A DNA stretch of 64,000 nucleotides. It comes from OCS155 cluster bacterium AG-422-J23 (GTDB lineage Bacteria > Actinomycetota > Acidimicrobiia > Actinomarinales > Actinomarinaceae). Of the stretch, positions 35,598-43,507 are shown in pieces. Below the pieces are notes generated by a model that saw only the letters and a program-made list of their open reading frames with translations, ran no database searches and was not told the origin of the DNA. The first letter of the stretch is position 1. Each line of letters begins with the position of its first letter. Position numbers and translations under genes: made by a program. The stretch covers positions 317,566 to 381,565 of the forward strand of contig QCMT01000002.1 in NCBI GenBank assembly GCA_003213625.1, read 5' to 3'.

Positions 35598-35675
35598 AAA
35601 AAATAAAAAAAGTATTTGTTATAGTTGTTAATTTTAGTGATAATAATATAACCAATTAGTTGTTACTGGCACCAA

Positions 35676-36596
35676 TTAATTATCATTTTCGGGCAAATAA
35701 GAATACGTATTAATACCAAATTCTTTTTCTAAGATTTCATAAATTGGCCATCCATAAGGTTCACAACCCATCGTAGATTTACTTTGTTGCATCATTACTG
35801 GTGCTAAAGCACCTTCTTTTGGACAACCAACATGACCCCATTCTAAAATGTGTCCAACTTCATGATTGATAAGATACAATCTATAGGTTTCTAAATCAGA
35901 TCCAAAATCAATTGCACCATTAACCCATCTAAAAAAATTTATAATAATTTGTTGTTCATTTCTACACGAATATATTCCATTTGTCTCGAGTGGATAACAT
36001 AATTCATCCGTTTTTTCAGGCGATGCAAAAATGAATTCAAATTCACTTTCAACATCATCAACTAGCTGAAATTCTTTCTCGGTTACTTTAATCCAACCTC
36101 TTGAATCATTAAGGATTGAAGTGATTAACTTTCCTATGCAATCAACTTTTAATTGAATTGTTGACTCTATTTTTAACTTGAAATTTATTTTATTTTCGTC
36201 ATAGGTGAATACCTCAAGGGGTTTGATCCATTCTTCATCTGTATTATTTGGCTCATCTTTTTTACATCCACTTTGCAAGTAATCATAAGAGATCTTTTTA
36301 CTATTATTTATTTCTTCTTGTGTAGCATATATTGCTGTCTGATTTGGTGGAATAGTAGTTGTAGTTGTTGTGCTCGTGCTGGTTGTAGATGTTGTTGTAG
36401 TTGTTTCCATCAATGTTGTTGTAGACGAAGTTGATGTTGTTGAATTATTTGAAATTATTGAAGTCGTTTCGATTTCAGCCTCTGATTGGGTGTTAGTTTG
36501 CTGATCAACATTATCCTCAGAAAATATTACAAATGACAATCCTGCTATTCCAATTAATGCAATGAACAATATAACTAATCTTGAGTTGTTACTCAT
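35676..36596 (-). CDS. Membrane-anchored DUF3152 protein with zincin-like motif
   Basis: A 306-residue protein: an N-terminal membrane helix (about 7-25), a Ser/Thr-rich linker (about 42-88, runs of Thr with Ser) and a C-terminal DUF3152 domain. The domain contains LINHEVGHILEWGHVGC, a HExxH-X5-H zinc-binding pattern, and APVMMQQSKSTMGC, the conserved follow-up found in actinobacterial DUF3152 proteins. This family looks like a secreted metallopeptidase, but no member's substrate is known to me. The gene stands alone, convergent with the SerA-like gene; the 78 bases between are AT-rich with two copies of ACCAATTA and no clear terminator. Confidence 0.87.
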   Translation of the reverse strand: MSNNSRLVILFIALIGIAGLSFVIFSEDNVDQQTNTQSEAEIETTSIISNNSTTSTSSTTTLMETTTTTSTTSTSTTTTTTIPPNQTAIYATQEEINNSKKISYDYLQSGCKKDEPNNTDEEWIKPLEVFTYDENKINFKLKIESTIQLKVDCIGKLITSILNDSRGWIKVTEKEFQLVDDVESEFEFIFASPEKTDELCYPLETNGIYSCRNEQQIIINFFRWVNGAIDFGSDLETYRLYLINHEVGHILEWGHVGCPKEGALAPVMMQQSKSTMGCEPYGWPIYEILEKEFGINTYSYLPENDN

Positions 36597-36634
36597 TGTT
36601 TAATGTTATATCTTGAAAAACAATGAAACAATAT

Positions 36635-37198
36635 TTATTTGCTTTTATAACCTTTTTTATCTATGAATTCTTCTGGTTCTAATCCGAGTCCATCTGCGAC
36701 TCTATTAATATAATTAAAATATGCAATAATTTGCACGATTTGTGAAATATCTTTATCTGATAAATCGTAACTCCTCAATAATTCAATATCTTTTTCGTTA
36801 ACTTTACTTGGATTTTCCGTTAATTTTTTAGCAAATTTGCACATTGCCATTTGCATTGGTGAGATAGAGCTTGTGGTCCAGTCCTCTGCTATTTCATCTA
36901 CTAATTTTTGATTATCTGTCTCCGACCGAAGATCATACAAATGTGCCCTTATTCAATATTCACATTCGTTTGAAATAGAAGTAACGACAGCTAATAATTC
37001 ACTATCGAACCTCGAAATATTTGAATTACCAAACATTGTTGATCCATACAGATTCATTGAGTCTTTTAATATTTCAGGAGTTTGTGATTGAATTGTAAGT
37101 ACATTCCAAATTCTTCCAGCTCTACGCATACCTTTTTCATACTCTTTTTTTAATAAGCCAGATGATTCTTCAAATTTGAATAATTTTATAAATGCCAT
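36635..37198 (-). CDS. AhpD-like (carboxymuconolactone decarboxylase-fold) peroxidase, probable selenoprotein with in-frame UGA
   Basis: Two fragments in the same frame, 37198-36956 and 36952-36635, are separated only by a TGA at 36955-36953. Joined, they make a 187-residue AhpD-like protein of the 'peroxidase-related' type, whose second half (DWTTSSISPMQMAMCKFAKK, then AYFNYINRVADGLGL) is well conserved. The motif around the TGA is E67-X11-C79-E-Y-[TGA, residue 82]-X3-H86, exactly the E-X11-C-X2-C-X3-H of AhpD, with the TGA replacing the second catalytic Cys. A hairpin with a GGUC loop follows 20 bases downstream. Insertion of selenocysteine is the simplest reading; CxxU AhpD-like proteins are known from marine metagenomes. 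No sel genes are in the window. The alternative is a recent nonsense mutation of Cys. Confidence 0.8.
36919..36932 (-). promoter_or_regulatory. Candidate bacterial SECIS hairpin
   Basis: On the minus-strand transcript, UCUUC-GGUC-GGAGA forms a five-pair stem (one U-G pair) with a four-base loop that starts with GG. It begins 20 bases after the UGA codon, and the loop lies about 26 bases after it. Bacterial SECIS elements have a short stem and a small loop with a G at its first positions, within about 16-37 bases of the UGA, so spacing and loop agree. More pairing further out (UUG with CAA) is possible but interrupted. Confidence 0.6.
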
Positions 37199-37228
37199 AT
37201 AAGTAATTTTTACTTAAAATAAAAGCGT

Positions 37229-37672
37229 ATGCAACTTCCTAATGAACTTAAGCTAGCAATTGATAAAAATGCTTTTTGTGCATTATCAACAAAAATCAAT
37301 GAAAAAGAGATGCAGAATCATTTAATGTGGGTTGATTACAAAGATAATAAAATTCTCATCAATACAGAGCAAGGAAGAAAAAAAACAGAAAACATTAGGA
37401 AGGAACCAAATATTTCACTAGTTATATTTCATCCATCTGATATGTATACATGTTGGGAGATAAGGGGTGTTGTTGAAAATATTGTTCAAGATTCAACTGC
37501 AAATGACCACATAGATTATTTGTCTAATAGATATTCAGGTAAACCCTATGGTAGAACAAAAGATGTGACTTGGGAGCAAGCAGGATTCAAATCTAGAGAA
37601 ATATGGGAAGTTGATGTTAGTAAGGTTATATCAATGGTTAGCAGAGCTCAGACCAAATCAGAACCTGAGTGA
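37229..37672 (+). CDS. Split-barrel flavin/deazaflavin oxidoreductase, probable F420-dependent PPOX-class enzyme
   Basis: A 147-residue protein of the pyridoxamine-phosphate-oxidase-like split barrel. FCALSTKINEKEMQNHLMWV is the first strand pair, NTEQGRKKTENIRKEPNISL is the basic cofactor-phosphate-binding segment (KxxNIRxxPxVSL pattern) and WEIRGVVE follows, all as in the actinobacterial F420-using FDOR-B group. Together with cofD-cofE it indicates that this cell makes and uses F420. The substrate is unknown. Its 3' end overlaps the convergent unknown gene by 25 bases; its start is 30 bases from the divergent AhpD-like gene, so the two may share a regulatory region. Confidence 0.8.
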   Translation: MQLPNELKLAIDKNAFCALSTKINEKEMQNHLMWVDYKDNKILINTEQGRKKTENIRKEPNISLVIFHPSDMYTCWEIRGVVENIVQDSTANDHIDYLSNRYSGKPYGRTKDVTWEQAGFKSREIWEVDVSKVISMVSRAQTKSEPE

Positions 37673-38295
37673 AATTTCAAAAAAGGACTTTCTTCAAATA
37701 ATTTTGCCTGTGTGTCATTAAGATTTTTCTTTATTAACTCTTCAGCATCGAAAGTTAAATTACCACCTCTAGATTCAAGGTGTCCTGTTTTTCGAAATAT
37801 TTTGTCTGGAATTTTTTTTAATAGTCTTTTAAAAACTTCTTCAGAAACTCTTAAATATTTTGCAAGAGTCAACTCTACTTTTATTGATTCGGGAATCACA
37901 TTACAAGCAAAAACATAAAGTGATGCAAACATTGACCAATCAAGATCACTTGGTCTTCTTGATTTTTCATATACAGAAAAATCATATTTTAAAAATGAAT
38001 CAAACGGTGAATAACTAAACGTTGCTTTATCACTTAACTGCTTAAATAAAAATCTATCGAGAAGTTTAACGTCTAGATTATTTAGGTTTTGTTCCAGCCC
38101 AACTTTTGATAATGAGAGTTCATCTTCAAGATGGTTTATAGATAAATTATTAATAACAATTTTTCCAAAATAATTAACAATTTTAATTTCTACACTTACA
38201 TTTTTTGGTATAAATATTAAGCCATCATTGTCCTCAAAATCAACTGAGACAGTTAGTTCTTCGTCTAAATCAAAAGTTTGTTTATCAATTTTCAT
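37648..38295 (-). CDS. Protein of unknown function with possible C-terminal helix-turn-helix
   Basis: A 215-residue soluble protein that I do not recognise. The first about 90 residues are predicted beta-rich (FDLDEELTVSVDFEDNDGLI, then KNVSVEIKIVNYFGK). The second half is helical, from SRRPSDLDWSMFASLYVFA to AKYLRVSEEVFKRLLKKIPD, and the spacing of the latter resembles helix-turn-helix segments of actinobacterial proteins that begin 'RRxxxxDxxxxAxxY'. There are no membrane segments and only one Cys. It diverges from ssrA, with the ssrA promoter just upstream. Confidence 0.55.
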   Translation of the reverse strand: MKIDKQTFDLDEELTVSVDFEDNDGLIFIPKNVSVEIKIVNYFGKIVINNLSINHLEDELSLSKVGLEQNLNNLDVKLLDRFLFKQLSDKATFSYSPFDSFLKYDFSVYEKSRRPSDLDWSMFASLYVFACNVIPESIKVELTLAKYLRVSEEVFKRLLKKIPDKIFRKTGHLESRGGNLTFDAEELIKKNLNDTQAKLFEESPFLKFHSGSDLV

Positions 38296-38309
38296 ATAAT
38301 AAATTTGTA

Positions 38310-38338
38310 TTGGCTAATAACTATTGTAAAGGCATAAT
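38310..38338 (+). promoter_or_regulatory. Probable ssrA promoter
   Basis: TTGGCT (38310-38315), a 17-base spacer and CATAAT (38333-38338, five of six to consensus) stand so that transcription would begin about 7-9 bases downstream, right at or just before the mature tmRNA 5' end at 38347. Confidence 0.5.
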
Positions 38339-38346
38339 AGTGATAT

Positions 38347-38687
38347 GGGGGTGAACTGGCTTCGACTTTGAAGCGAGCCTCTCAGTAGCGAGCTGAGGGT
38401 CCTAGGGCCTCATTAAAAACGTAGGAAAAAAAAGATAACTGCCAAACCTAAATTGGCCGTAGCAGCTTAATTGGTGCTCGTCGACTATCGGGGCTCCCAC
38501 CTCGGGTAGTATCGGCGTCGAAATGTGGGATGCTAAGTTAGATTACCGGCTAACTTTTAAGATTTAAGGTAGAAACTATTGAGAATTTGTTTCTGGTGAC
38601 ACTCTCAATAGTATTTCACCAGATGCGCTCGGAGAAGCTGTTGGGTAGCTTAAAAGGACCGGGGTTCGACTCCCCGCACCTCCACCA
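38347..38687 (+). ncRNA. ssrA: Transfer-messenger RNA (tmRNA)
   Basis: A 341-base tmRNA that rescues stalled ribosomes with SmpB. The 5' GGGGGUG pairs with CACCUCC at 38677-38683, followed by A and an encoded CCA. GGGGTGAACTGGCTTCGAC near the start and GGGTTCGACTCCCC (T arm) near the end are the usual landmarks. The tag frame reads GCC AAA CCT AAA TTG GCC GTA GCA GCT TAA at 38441-38470, giving AKPKLAVAA; the ATAACT before the first codon fits the resume signal. Pseudoknot-forming G/C blocks lie between 38487 and 38640. The tag is short for an actinobacterium but ends in the protease-recognised AVAA. Confidence 0.96.
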
Positions 38688-38689
38688 AA

Positions 38690-39877
38690 ATGAATTTAAA
38701 TAATACATATGACTATGCAGTGATTGGAGCTGGAATCGTTGGTTTGTCTACTGCTCTTCACTTACAAAAACAAAATGTAAGTGTTGTTGTTCTCGAAAAA
38801 GAAAAAGAACCAGGACTTCATCAATCTGGACGTAATTCTGGAGTCATCCATTCAGGAATTTACTATAAGCCAAATTCAAGTAAATCTGAACTTTCTATAA
38901 GAGGAAGAGAGTTGCTGATTGAATATTTACAAAAGAAAGATATTAACTTTCGACAAGAAGGAAAAATAGTAGTTGATAATGATCTTGATAAATTAGAGAG
39001 TTTATTAGAAAGAAGTATTGATTTAGAGATGGAAGGTGTAAAAATTGTTCAAAATGAACAACTTCTTTCTATTGAACCAAATTCAGTAATGTTAAATGGA
39101 CTTTTTGTTCCTCAGGCAGGAGTTGTCGACTATAAAGAAGTTGTTCAGTCATATGCAAATGATTTTATAGAGATGGGTGGAGAAATAAAATATATTGAGG
39201 AAATAAAAGAGATTGAAAATAAAAATGGTTTGAAATCAATTACGGGAAATAAATATTCATACAATTGTGAATTTTTGATTAACTGTGCAGGCCTCTTTTC
39301 GGATGAAATAGCAAAATTAGACAACATGTCACCAGATGTAAAAATAATTCCTTTCAGGGGAGAGTATTACAAAATAAGTAACACCAAAAATAGCATCTTA
39401 AATAATATGATTTACCCATTAGCTGATCCAAATCTTCCATTCCTAGGTATACATTTAACAAAAACTGCAAATGGTGACATTGAGGCTGGACCAAATGCAG
39501 TGCTAGCTTTTTCAAAAGAAGGCTATAAATGGACAGATATTAATTTTGTAGACTTAACAAAAGTTTTGACTTTCCCTGGAATGCTCAAACTAGGAAAAAA
39601 ATATTTCAGGACAGGAATTTCTGAAATGTATAGATCCTTAAATAAAAATATTTTTGTAAAAGAGATTCAGAAATTAATTAATGGAGTAGCTCTAAAAGAT
39701 ATCGAACAAATTCCATCTGGTGTAAGAGCACAAGCTGTTGATAAAGATGGGAATTTAGTGGATGACTTTCTTTTTGAAGAGGGAGAAAATTCATTACATG
39801 TCCTTAATTCACCAAGTCCTGCAGCAACGGCTTCTTTAGCTATTGGAGAATCAATAGTCTCAAGAATATTAAATTAA
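38690..39877 (+). CDS. lhgO: L-2-hydroxyglutarate oxidase-like FAD protein
   Basis: A 395-residue FAD-dependent oxidoreductase of the DAO family. YDYAVIGAGIVGLSTALHL is the N-terminal FAD-binding loop, EKEKEPGLHQSGRNSGVIHS with GIYYKP is typical of L-2-hydroxyglutarate oxidase, and FGVRAQ-like SGVRAQAVD with NSPSPAATASLAIGE closes the FAD site. It would oxidise L-2-hydroxyglutarate back to 2-oxoglutarate, repairing a metabolic side product. The ATG is only 2 bases after the CCA of tmRNA, and no other start precedes the fold, so the mRNA either includes tmRNA or is almost leaderless after processing. Confidence 0.88.
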   Translation: MNLNNTYDYAVIGAGIVGLSTALHLQKQNVSVVVLEKEKEPGLHQSGRNSGVIHSGIYYKPNSSKSELSIRGRELLIEYLQKKDINFRQEGKIVVDNDLDKLESLLERSIDLEMEGVKIVQNEQLLSIEPNSVMLNGLFVPQAGVVDYKEVVQSYANDFIEMGGEIKYIEEIKEIENKNGLKSITGNKYSYNCEFLINCAGLFSDEIAKLDNMSPDVKIIPFRGEYYKISNTKNSILNNMIYPLADPNLPFLGIHLTKTANGDIEAGPNAVLAFSKEGYKWTDINFVDLTKVLTFPGMLKLGKKYFRTGISEMYRSLNKNIFVKEIQKLINGVALKDIEQIPSGVRAQAVDKDGNLVDDFLFEEGENSLHVLNSPSPAATASLAIGESIVSRILN

Positions 39878-39878
39878 T

Positions 39879-41642
39879 TTATCTTTTTATCTTTCCTGTT
39901 TGAACATCCCATAATTTTGCGTACACACCTTGATTGTTCAGTAGATCATCATGAGTACCATACTCAACTATCTCACCTGACTCTAAAACATAAATTAAAT
40001 CAGCATTTCTTATGGTAGAAAGCCTATGGGCTATAGCAATTACAGTTCTTCCTTCTTTCAATGTCTCAAGAGACTCCTGGATTGCAGCTTCAGTTTCATT
40101 ATCAACGGCTGAAGTTGCTTCATCGAGGATTAATATCTCGGGATTTTTCAATATTGCTCGTGCAATAGATATTCTTTGTCTTTGTCCACCCGAAAGTTTC
40201 TGTCCTCGCTCACCAACAATAGTATTTTCTTGGTTAGGAAGTTCACTTATGAATTTATCAGATTCAGATAAACGGGCAGCATTCCAAACATCTTCAGTTG
40301 ACGCATCTATATTTCCGTAAGCTATATTTTCAAAAACAGTTCCCTCAAACAAAAATACATCTTGGCTTACAAGTCCTATTTTGCTTCGAAGACTATCAAT
40401 TACCAAAGATTCGATTTCATTGTTATCAAAAAATATTTTTCCAGAATTTTTTTCATAAAATCTGAGAATTAATTTTATTAGTGTTGATTTACCAGATCCT
40501 GTACTCCCAACGATTGCTGTTGTTTTTCCTTTCATAATTTCGATGTTTACATCTTTCAATACTGGAAAGTTAGAGACGTATTCAAAATTAACATTTTCAA
40601 ATCTAATACTTTCTTTAAGTTCTTCCAAAGTGGTATTTCCATCGTTGATGAGAGGTTTAGTTTCTTTCAAATTGATAATTCTTCTAAAAGATGCCATGGC
40701 TTTTTGATAAACATCAAAAATCATTCCTAACTCGGTCAATGGCCATAAAAGTCTTTGGGTAATAAATAACATGACAGAGTACATAGCAACTTTTATTTGC
40801 CCGTCTAGAGCAAGAAATCCACCGATGAGAAGTGTTGCAGTAAAGCCAAATAATATTGCAATTCTTATTATTGGTATGAATGCAGCAGATAGTTTTATCG
40901 CTTCATAATTTGCAGTTTTTACCTCTTTCGATGCTTCGTCAATTCTTTTATACTCTCTGTCCTTTCTATTAAAACTCTTAACTGTTAAGACTCCTGTTAT
41001 TGAATTTGAAAGATGAGCATTCAGCGATTCAACATTATCTCTTATTTTTGAATATCTTTCAGCAATTCTTTGTGTAAATTTATAAGACCCAAAAATTATC
41101 ACTGGAATTGGAATAAATGCAAAAACTGCAACTAAAGGTGATATATAAATAAAGGTTCCGCCGATGACTATTACTGTTGTTGCAGTCTGAATCAAACGAT
41201 TAGCTGCTTCATTTAAAAACTGTTCCATTTGATTTACATCGTCATTCAATATCGCCATAAGACGTCCGGAAGATTTATTCTCAAAAAAAGATAAATCTAA
41301 ATCTAGGGTTTTTTCAAAAGTTTCAGTACGAAGTGAATGTTGAAGATCCTGTGCAATATTTCTCCAAGTAACTGCTGCGACATAATCAAAAATTGATTCT
41401 AAACCCCAAATTACAAAAGTAATAAATGCAAGAATAATTAATTGTTGTCGTCTGTCTTCAAACCCGAATGAACCAATGAAAGAATCAGATCCCTCCACAA
41501 CAATATCAATTGCTACACCAATTAAGACCGGAGGAGCGAGATCGAACAATTTATTTAAAATTGAATAAAGGATTCCTCTTTTAACTTTTGTTTGATTTTG
41601 TTGAGCGTATTTATATAAATCTCTAAGATTATTTTGTTTCAT
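39879..41642 (-). CDS. ABC exporter, fused membrane and ATPase domains (MsbA/LmrA-like)
   Basis: A 587-residue half-transporter: six membrane helices in residues 15-310, then an ABC ATPase domain (about 345-580). Walker A is GSTGSGKSTLIKLI, the signature LSGGQRQRISIARAIL, Walker B ILILDEATSAVD and the switch His is in AIAHRLSTI. It works as a homo- or heterodimer exporting lipids, drugs or peptides; no partner half is next to it, so a homodimer is likelier. Its 3' end is one base from the convergent lhgO stop. The substrate cannot be told from the sequence. Confidence 0.92.
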   Translation of the reverse strand: MKQNNLRDLYKYAQQNQTKVKRGILYSILNKLFDLAPPVLIGVAIDIVVEGSDSFIGSFGFEDRRQQLIILAFITFVIWGLESIFDYVAAVTWRNIAQDLQHSLRTETFEKTLDLDLSFFENKSSGRLMAILNDDVNQMEQFLNEAANRLIQTATTVIVIGGTFIYISPLVAVFAFIPIPVIIFGSYKFTQRIAERYSKIRDNVESLNAHLSNSITGVLTVKSFNRKDREYKRIDEASKEVKTANYEAIKLSAAFIPIIRIAILFGFTATLLIGGFLALDGQIKVAMYSVMLFITQRLLWPLTELGMIFDVYQKAMASFRRIINLKETKPLINDGNTTLEELKESIRFENVNFEYVSNFPVLKDVNIEIMKGKTTAIVGSTGSGKSTLIKLILRFYEKNSGKIFFDNNEIESLVIDSLRSKIGLVSQDVFLFEGTVFENIAYGNIDASTEDVWNAARLSESDKFISELPNQENTIVGERGQKLSGGQRQRISIARAILKNPEILILDEATSAVDNETEAAIQESLETLKEGRTVIAIAHRLSTIRNADLIYVLESGEIVEYGTHDDLLNNQGVYAKLWDVQTGKIKR

Positions 41643-41653
41643 TGGTAGTTACT

Positions 41654-42061
41654 TTACTTAGTTTGTAAATTATTTATACCATCTCTTATTTCTTTAAGAA
41701 GGGTTACTTCTTTTGACTCTGTAGCAACAACTTCTTCATTATCTTCATCATCAACCATATCTTCAAAATGATTGTAAGCCTTTATGACTAGAAACATCAC
41801 AAATGCAATGATTAAATAATTGATTATCTCTCCAAGAAATGCTCCAAAACTACCTGATTGCAATCCGGAGTTTGGATCTACATCACCAAAAAGTCCAAGA
41901 TTGTCTAGGTTTGGAAGATTAATAATTAATCCAATTAATGGCTCAATTAACCTTTTAGTGAATACATCTACTAATGATTTGAATGATGCACCCATAACAA
42001 ATGCAACCCCAAGTTCAACTACATTTCCTCTATTGATAAAATTTCTAAACTCTTTTACCAT
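41654..42061 (-). CDS. mscL: Large-conductance mechanosensitive channel
   Basis: A 135-residue MscL, a channel that opens under membrane tension to relieve osmotic shock. FRNFINRGNVVELGVAFVMG is the N-terminal amphipathic helix and the first membrane helix with the gate; the second helix is near IINYLIIAFVMFLVIKAYN, followed by an acidic tail ending in KEIRDGINNL, as in other members. A perfect AGGAGG stands seven bases before the start codon (minus strand). It lies 11 bases upstream of the ABC exporter on the same strand and probably shares its transcript. Confidence 0.96.
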   Translation of the reverse strand: MVKEFRNFINRGNVVELGVAFVMGASFKSLVDVFTKRLIEPLIGLIINLPNLDNLGLFGDVDPNSGLQSGSFGAFLGEIINYLIIAFVMFLVIKAYNHFEDMVDDEDNEEVVATESKEVTLLKEIRDGINNLQTK

Positions 42062-42114
42062 GAATCCTCCTATTTGTATCTCAATAATTAAGATTACAAT
42101 TATTCTTAGGTCCT

Positions 42115-43506
42115 ATGAGAAAATATATAAATTATTTACTTGTTTTATGCTTAGTTTCCAGCTGCACTTCGGATACTGAAGCTGAGCCAGAAGTACTCGA
42201 AACTTCAACAACAACAAGCTCAACTACAACATCTTCCACTACTACAACAGTTCAAAACATTGATGAGGATATTGTCGTTGATGAATTTGGAATTGAACTG
42301 CTTGACGTAAGCCCAGAAATGAAACAGCAATTTGATGAACTTATTGCGTTTGTTGAAAAAAGAACAGGGTTGACTTACTCGGAATATCCAAAATTTAATT
42401 TATATACATTAGAAGGGTACAGAGATTATAGTGCCACCTCTTATCTCGACGATTTCGAAAAAGATTATGAAGAAGGAGAGTGGGAGAGAGCAGTATTATC
42501 AGAAAATATGTGGGGTTTAACAAACGCATCTCCTGAAAAAATGAAAGAGTTGATAGTAGAATTTCAAAGATGTGCATCAGCTGGTTCCTACAATTTACTT
42601 GATCAAATATTACGAGTTCCAATAAAACGTAATCAGACAAAGTTGAATCTTTGGGAACAATCTGTGATAGTACATGAATTAGTGCATTCACTCCAGGGTC
42701 AAATAATTGATCTTTCAGAATGGTATACAACCATGAAGGACAGTGATGATTTTATGAATTATCCTGGCAGAAGATCCATTATGGAAGCTCAAGCAGATCT
42801 TATTCAAGCATATTGGGAATCTAATTTAGATTCTTATGACAGGCAAAGAATGGCTTCTGAGCGACCAAATTTTAGATGTTCTGTTTCACTTCCAGAATAT
42901 TTCTATATACCGTTTGATCTTTATTATGATTTTGGAGCAAGGCTAGGTAAACAAATTCACTCAAATGGAAGAATGGAAGCGCTAAATGAAGCCCTATATA
43001 AATTACCTACTGCTGAACAGGTTTATTCACCTGAAAAATATTTTTCTGAAGAGCCATACATTAACGTTGAAATTGAAAATTTAGAATTAGAAAATTTTAC
43101 TGTTATTGATGAGGGGCAAATTGACTCTCTAGATCTTGTATATCTGCTCCAAACCAAGATTGGTCAAAAAGATGCAGTTAATGCAGCAATTGGTCTAGGT
43201 GGTGGATCATGGGTTGACTATGTTAATGAATCAAACGATTTATTTATGACCGTCAAGATATCAGGGGATGATGTTAATGAACTGAATGAGATTTCAGATG
43301 CATTTCAAAATTGGGCAGATTTTCAAACAAGATTTACTAAAAGTTTGAGCAATTCAAGCTGGAAAGGTATTTTGTATGAAGGTGATACAAATTTTTGGAT
43401 TTATAATGATGGAAATTATCTAAGGCTGGCATTGTCAAACGATATAGAATTCATGATATCTTTTCTAAGTAATTGTTCTAGTGAACAATGTAATACAAGT
43501 TTTTAA
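42115..43506 (+). CDS. Lipoprotein with Thr-rich linker and HExxH motif, putative metallopeptidase
   Basis: A 463-residue exported protein. The signal ends in a lipobox (LVSSC, Cys about 17), followed by a Thr/Ser linker (about 31-46). A globular domain contains VIVHELVHSLQGQ near residue 187, a HExxH zinc motif, and later IMEAQADLIQAYW, where the Glu could be the third ligand, as in gluzincins. A second region (about 330-463) looks like a separate small domain. I do not recognise the family. It has the same layout as the lipoprotein at 52595. Confidence 0.7.
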   Translation: MRKYINYLLVLCLVSSCTSDTEAEPEVLETSTTTSSTTTSSTTTTVQNIDEDIVVDEFGIELLDVSPEMKQQFDELIAFVEKRTGLTYSEYPKFNLYTLEGYRDYSATSYLDDFEKDYEEGEWERAVLSENMWGLTNASPEKMKELIVEFQRCASAGSYNLLDQILRVPIKRNQTKLNLWEQSVIVHELVHSLQGQIIDLSEWYTTMKDSDDFMNYPGRRSIMEAQADLIQAYWESNLDSYDRQRMASERPNFRCSVSLPEYFYIPFDLYYDFGARLGKQIHSNGRMEALNEALYKLPTAEQVYSPEKYFSEEPYINVEIENLELENFTVIDEGQIDSLDLVYLLQTKIGQKDAVNAAIGLGGGSWVDYVNESNDLFMTVKISGDDVNELNEISDAFQNWADFQTRFTKSLSNSSWKGILYEGDTNFWIYNDGNYLRLALSNDIEFMISFLSNCSSEQCNTSF

Positions 43507-43507
43507 A

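Noticed and set aside
35598..35675. Terminator or small RNA between serA-like and DUF3152 genes
   Set aside because: Only a direct repeat of ACCAATTA and AT-rich sequence is seen, with no stable hairpin followed by T residues.
36635..36940. A separate gene starting at TTG 36940
   Set aside because: It is the second half of the AhpD-like protein, in the same frame as 36953-37198, and lacks the N-terminal helices and catalytic Glu and Cys needed to work alone.
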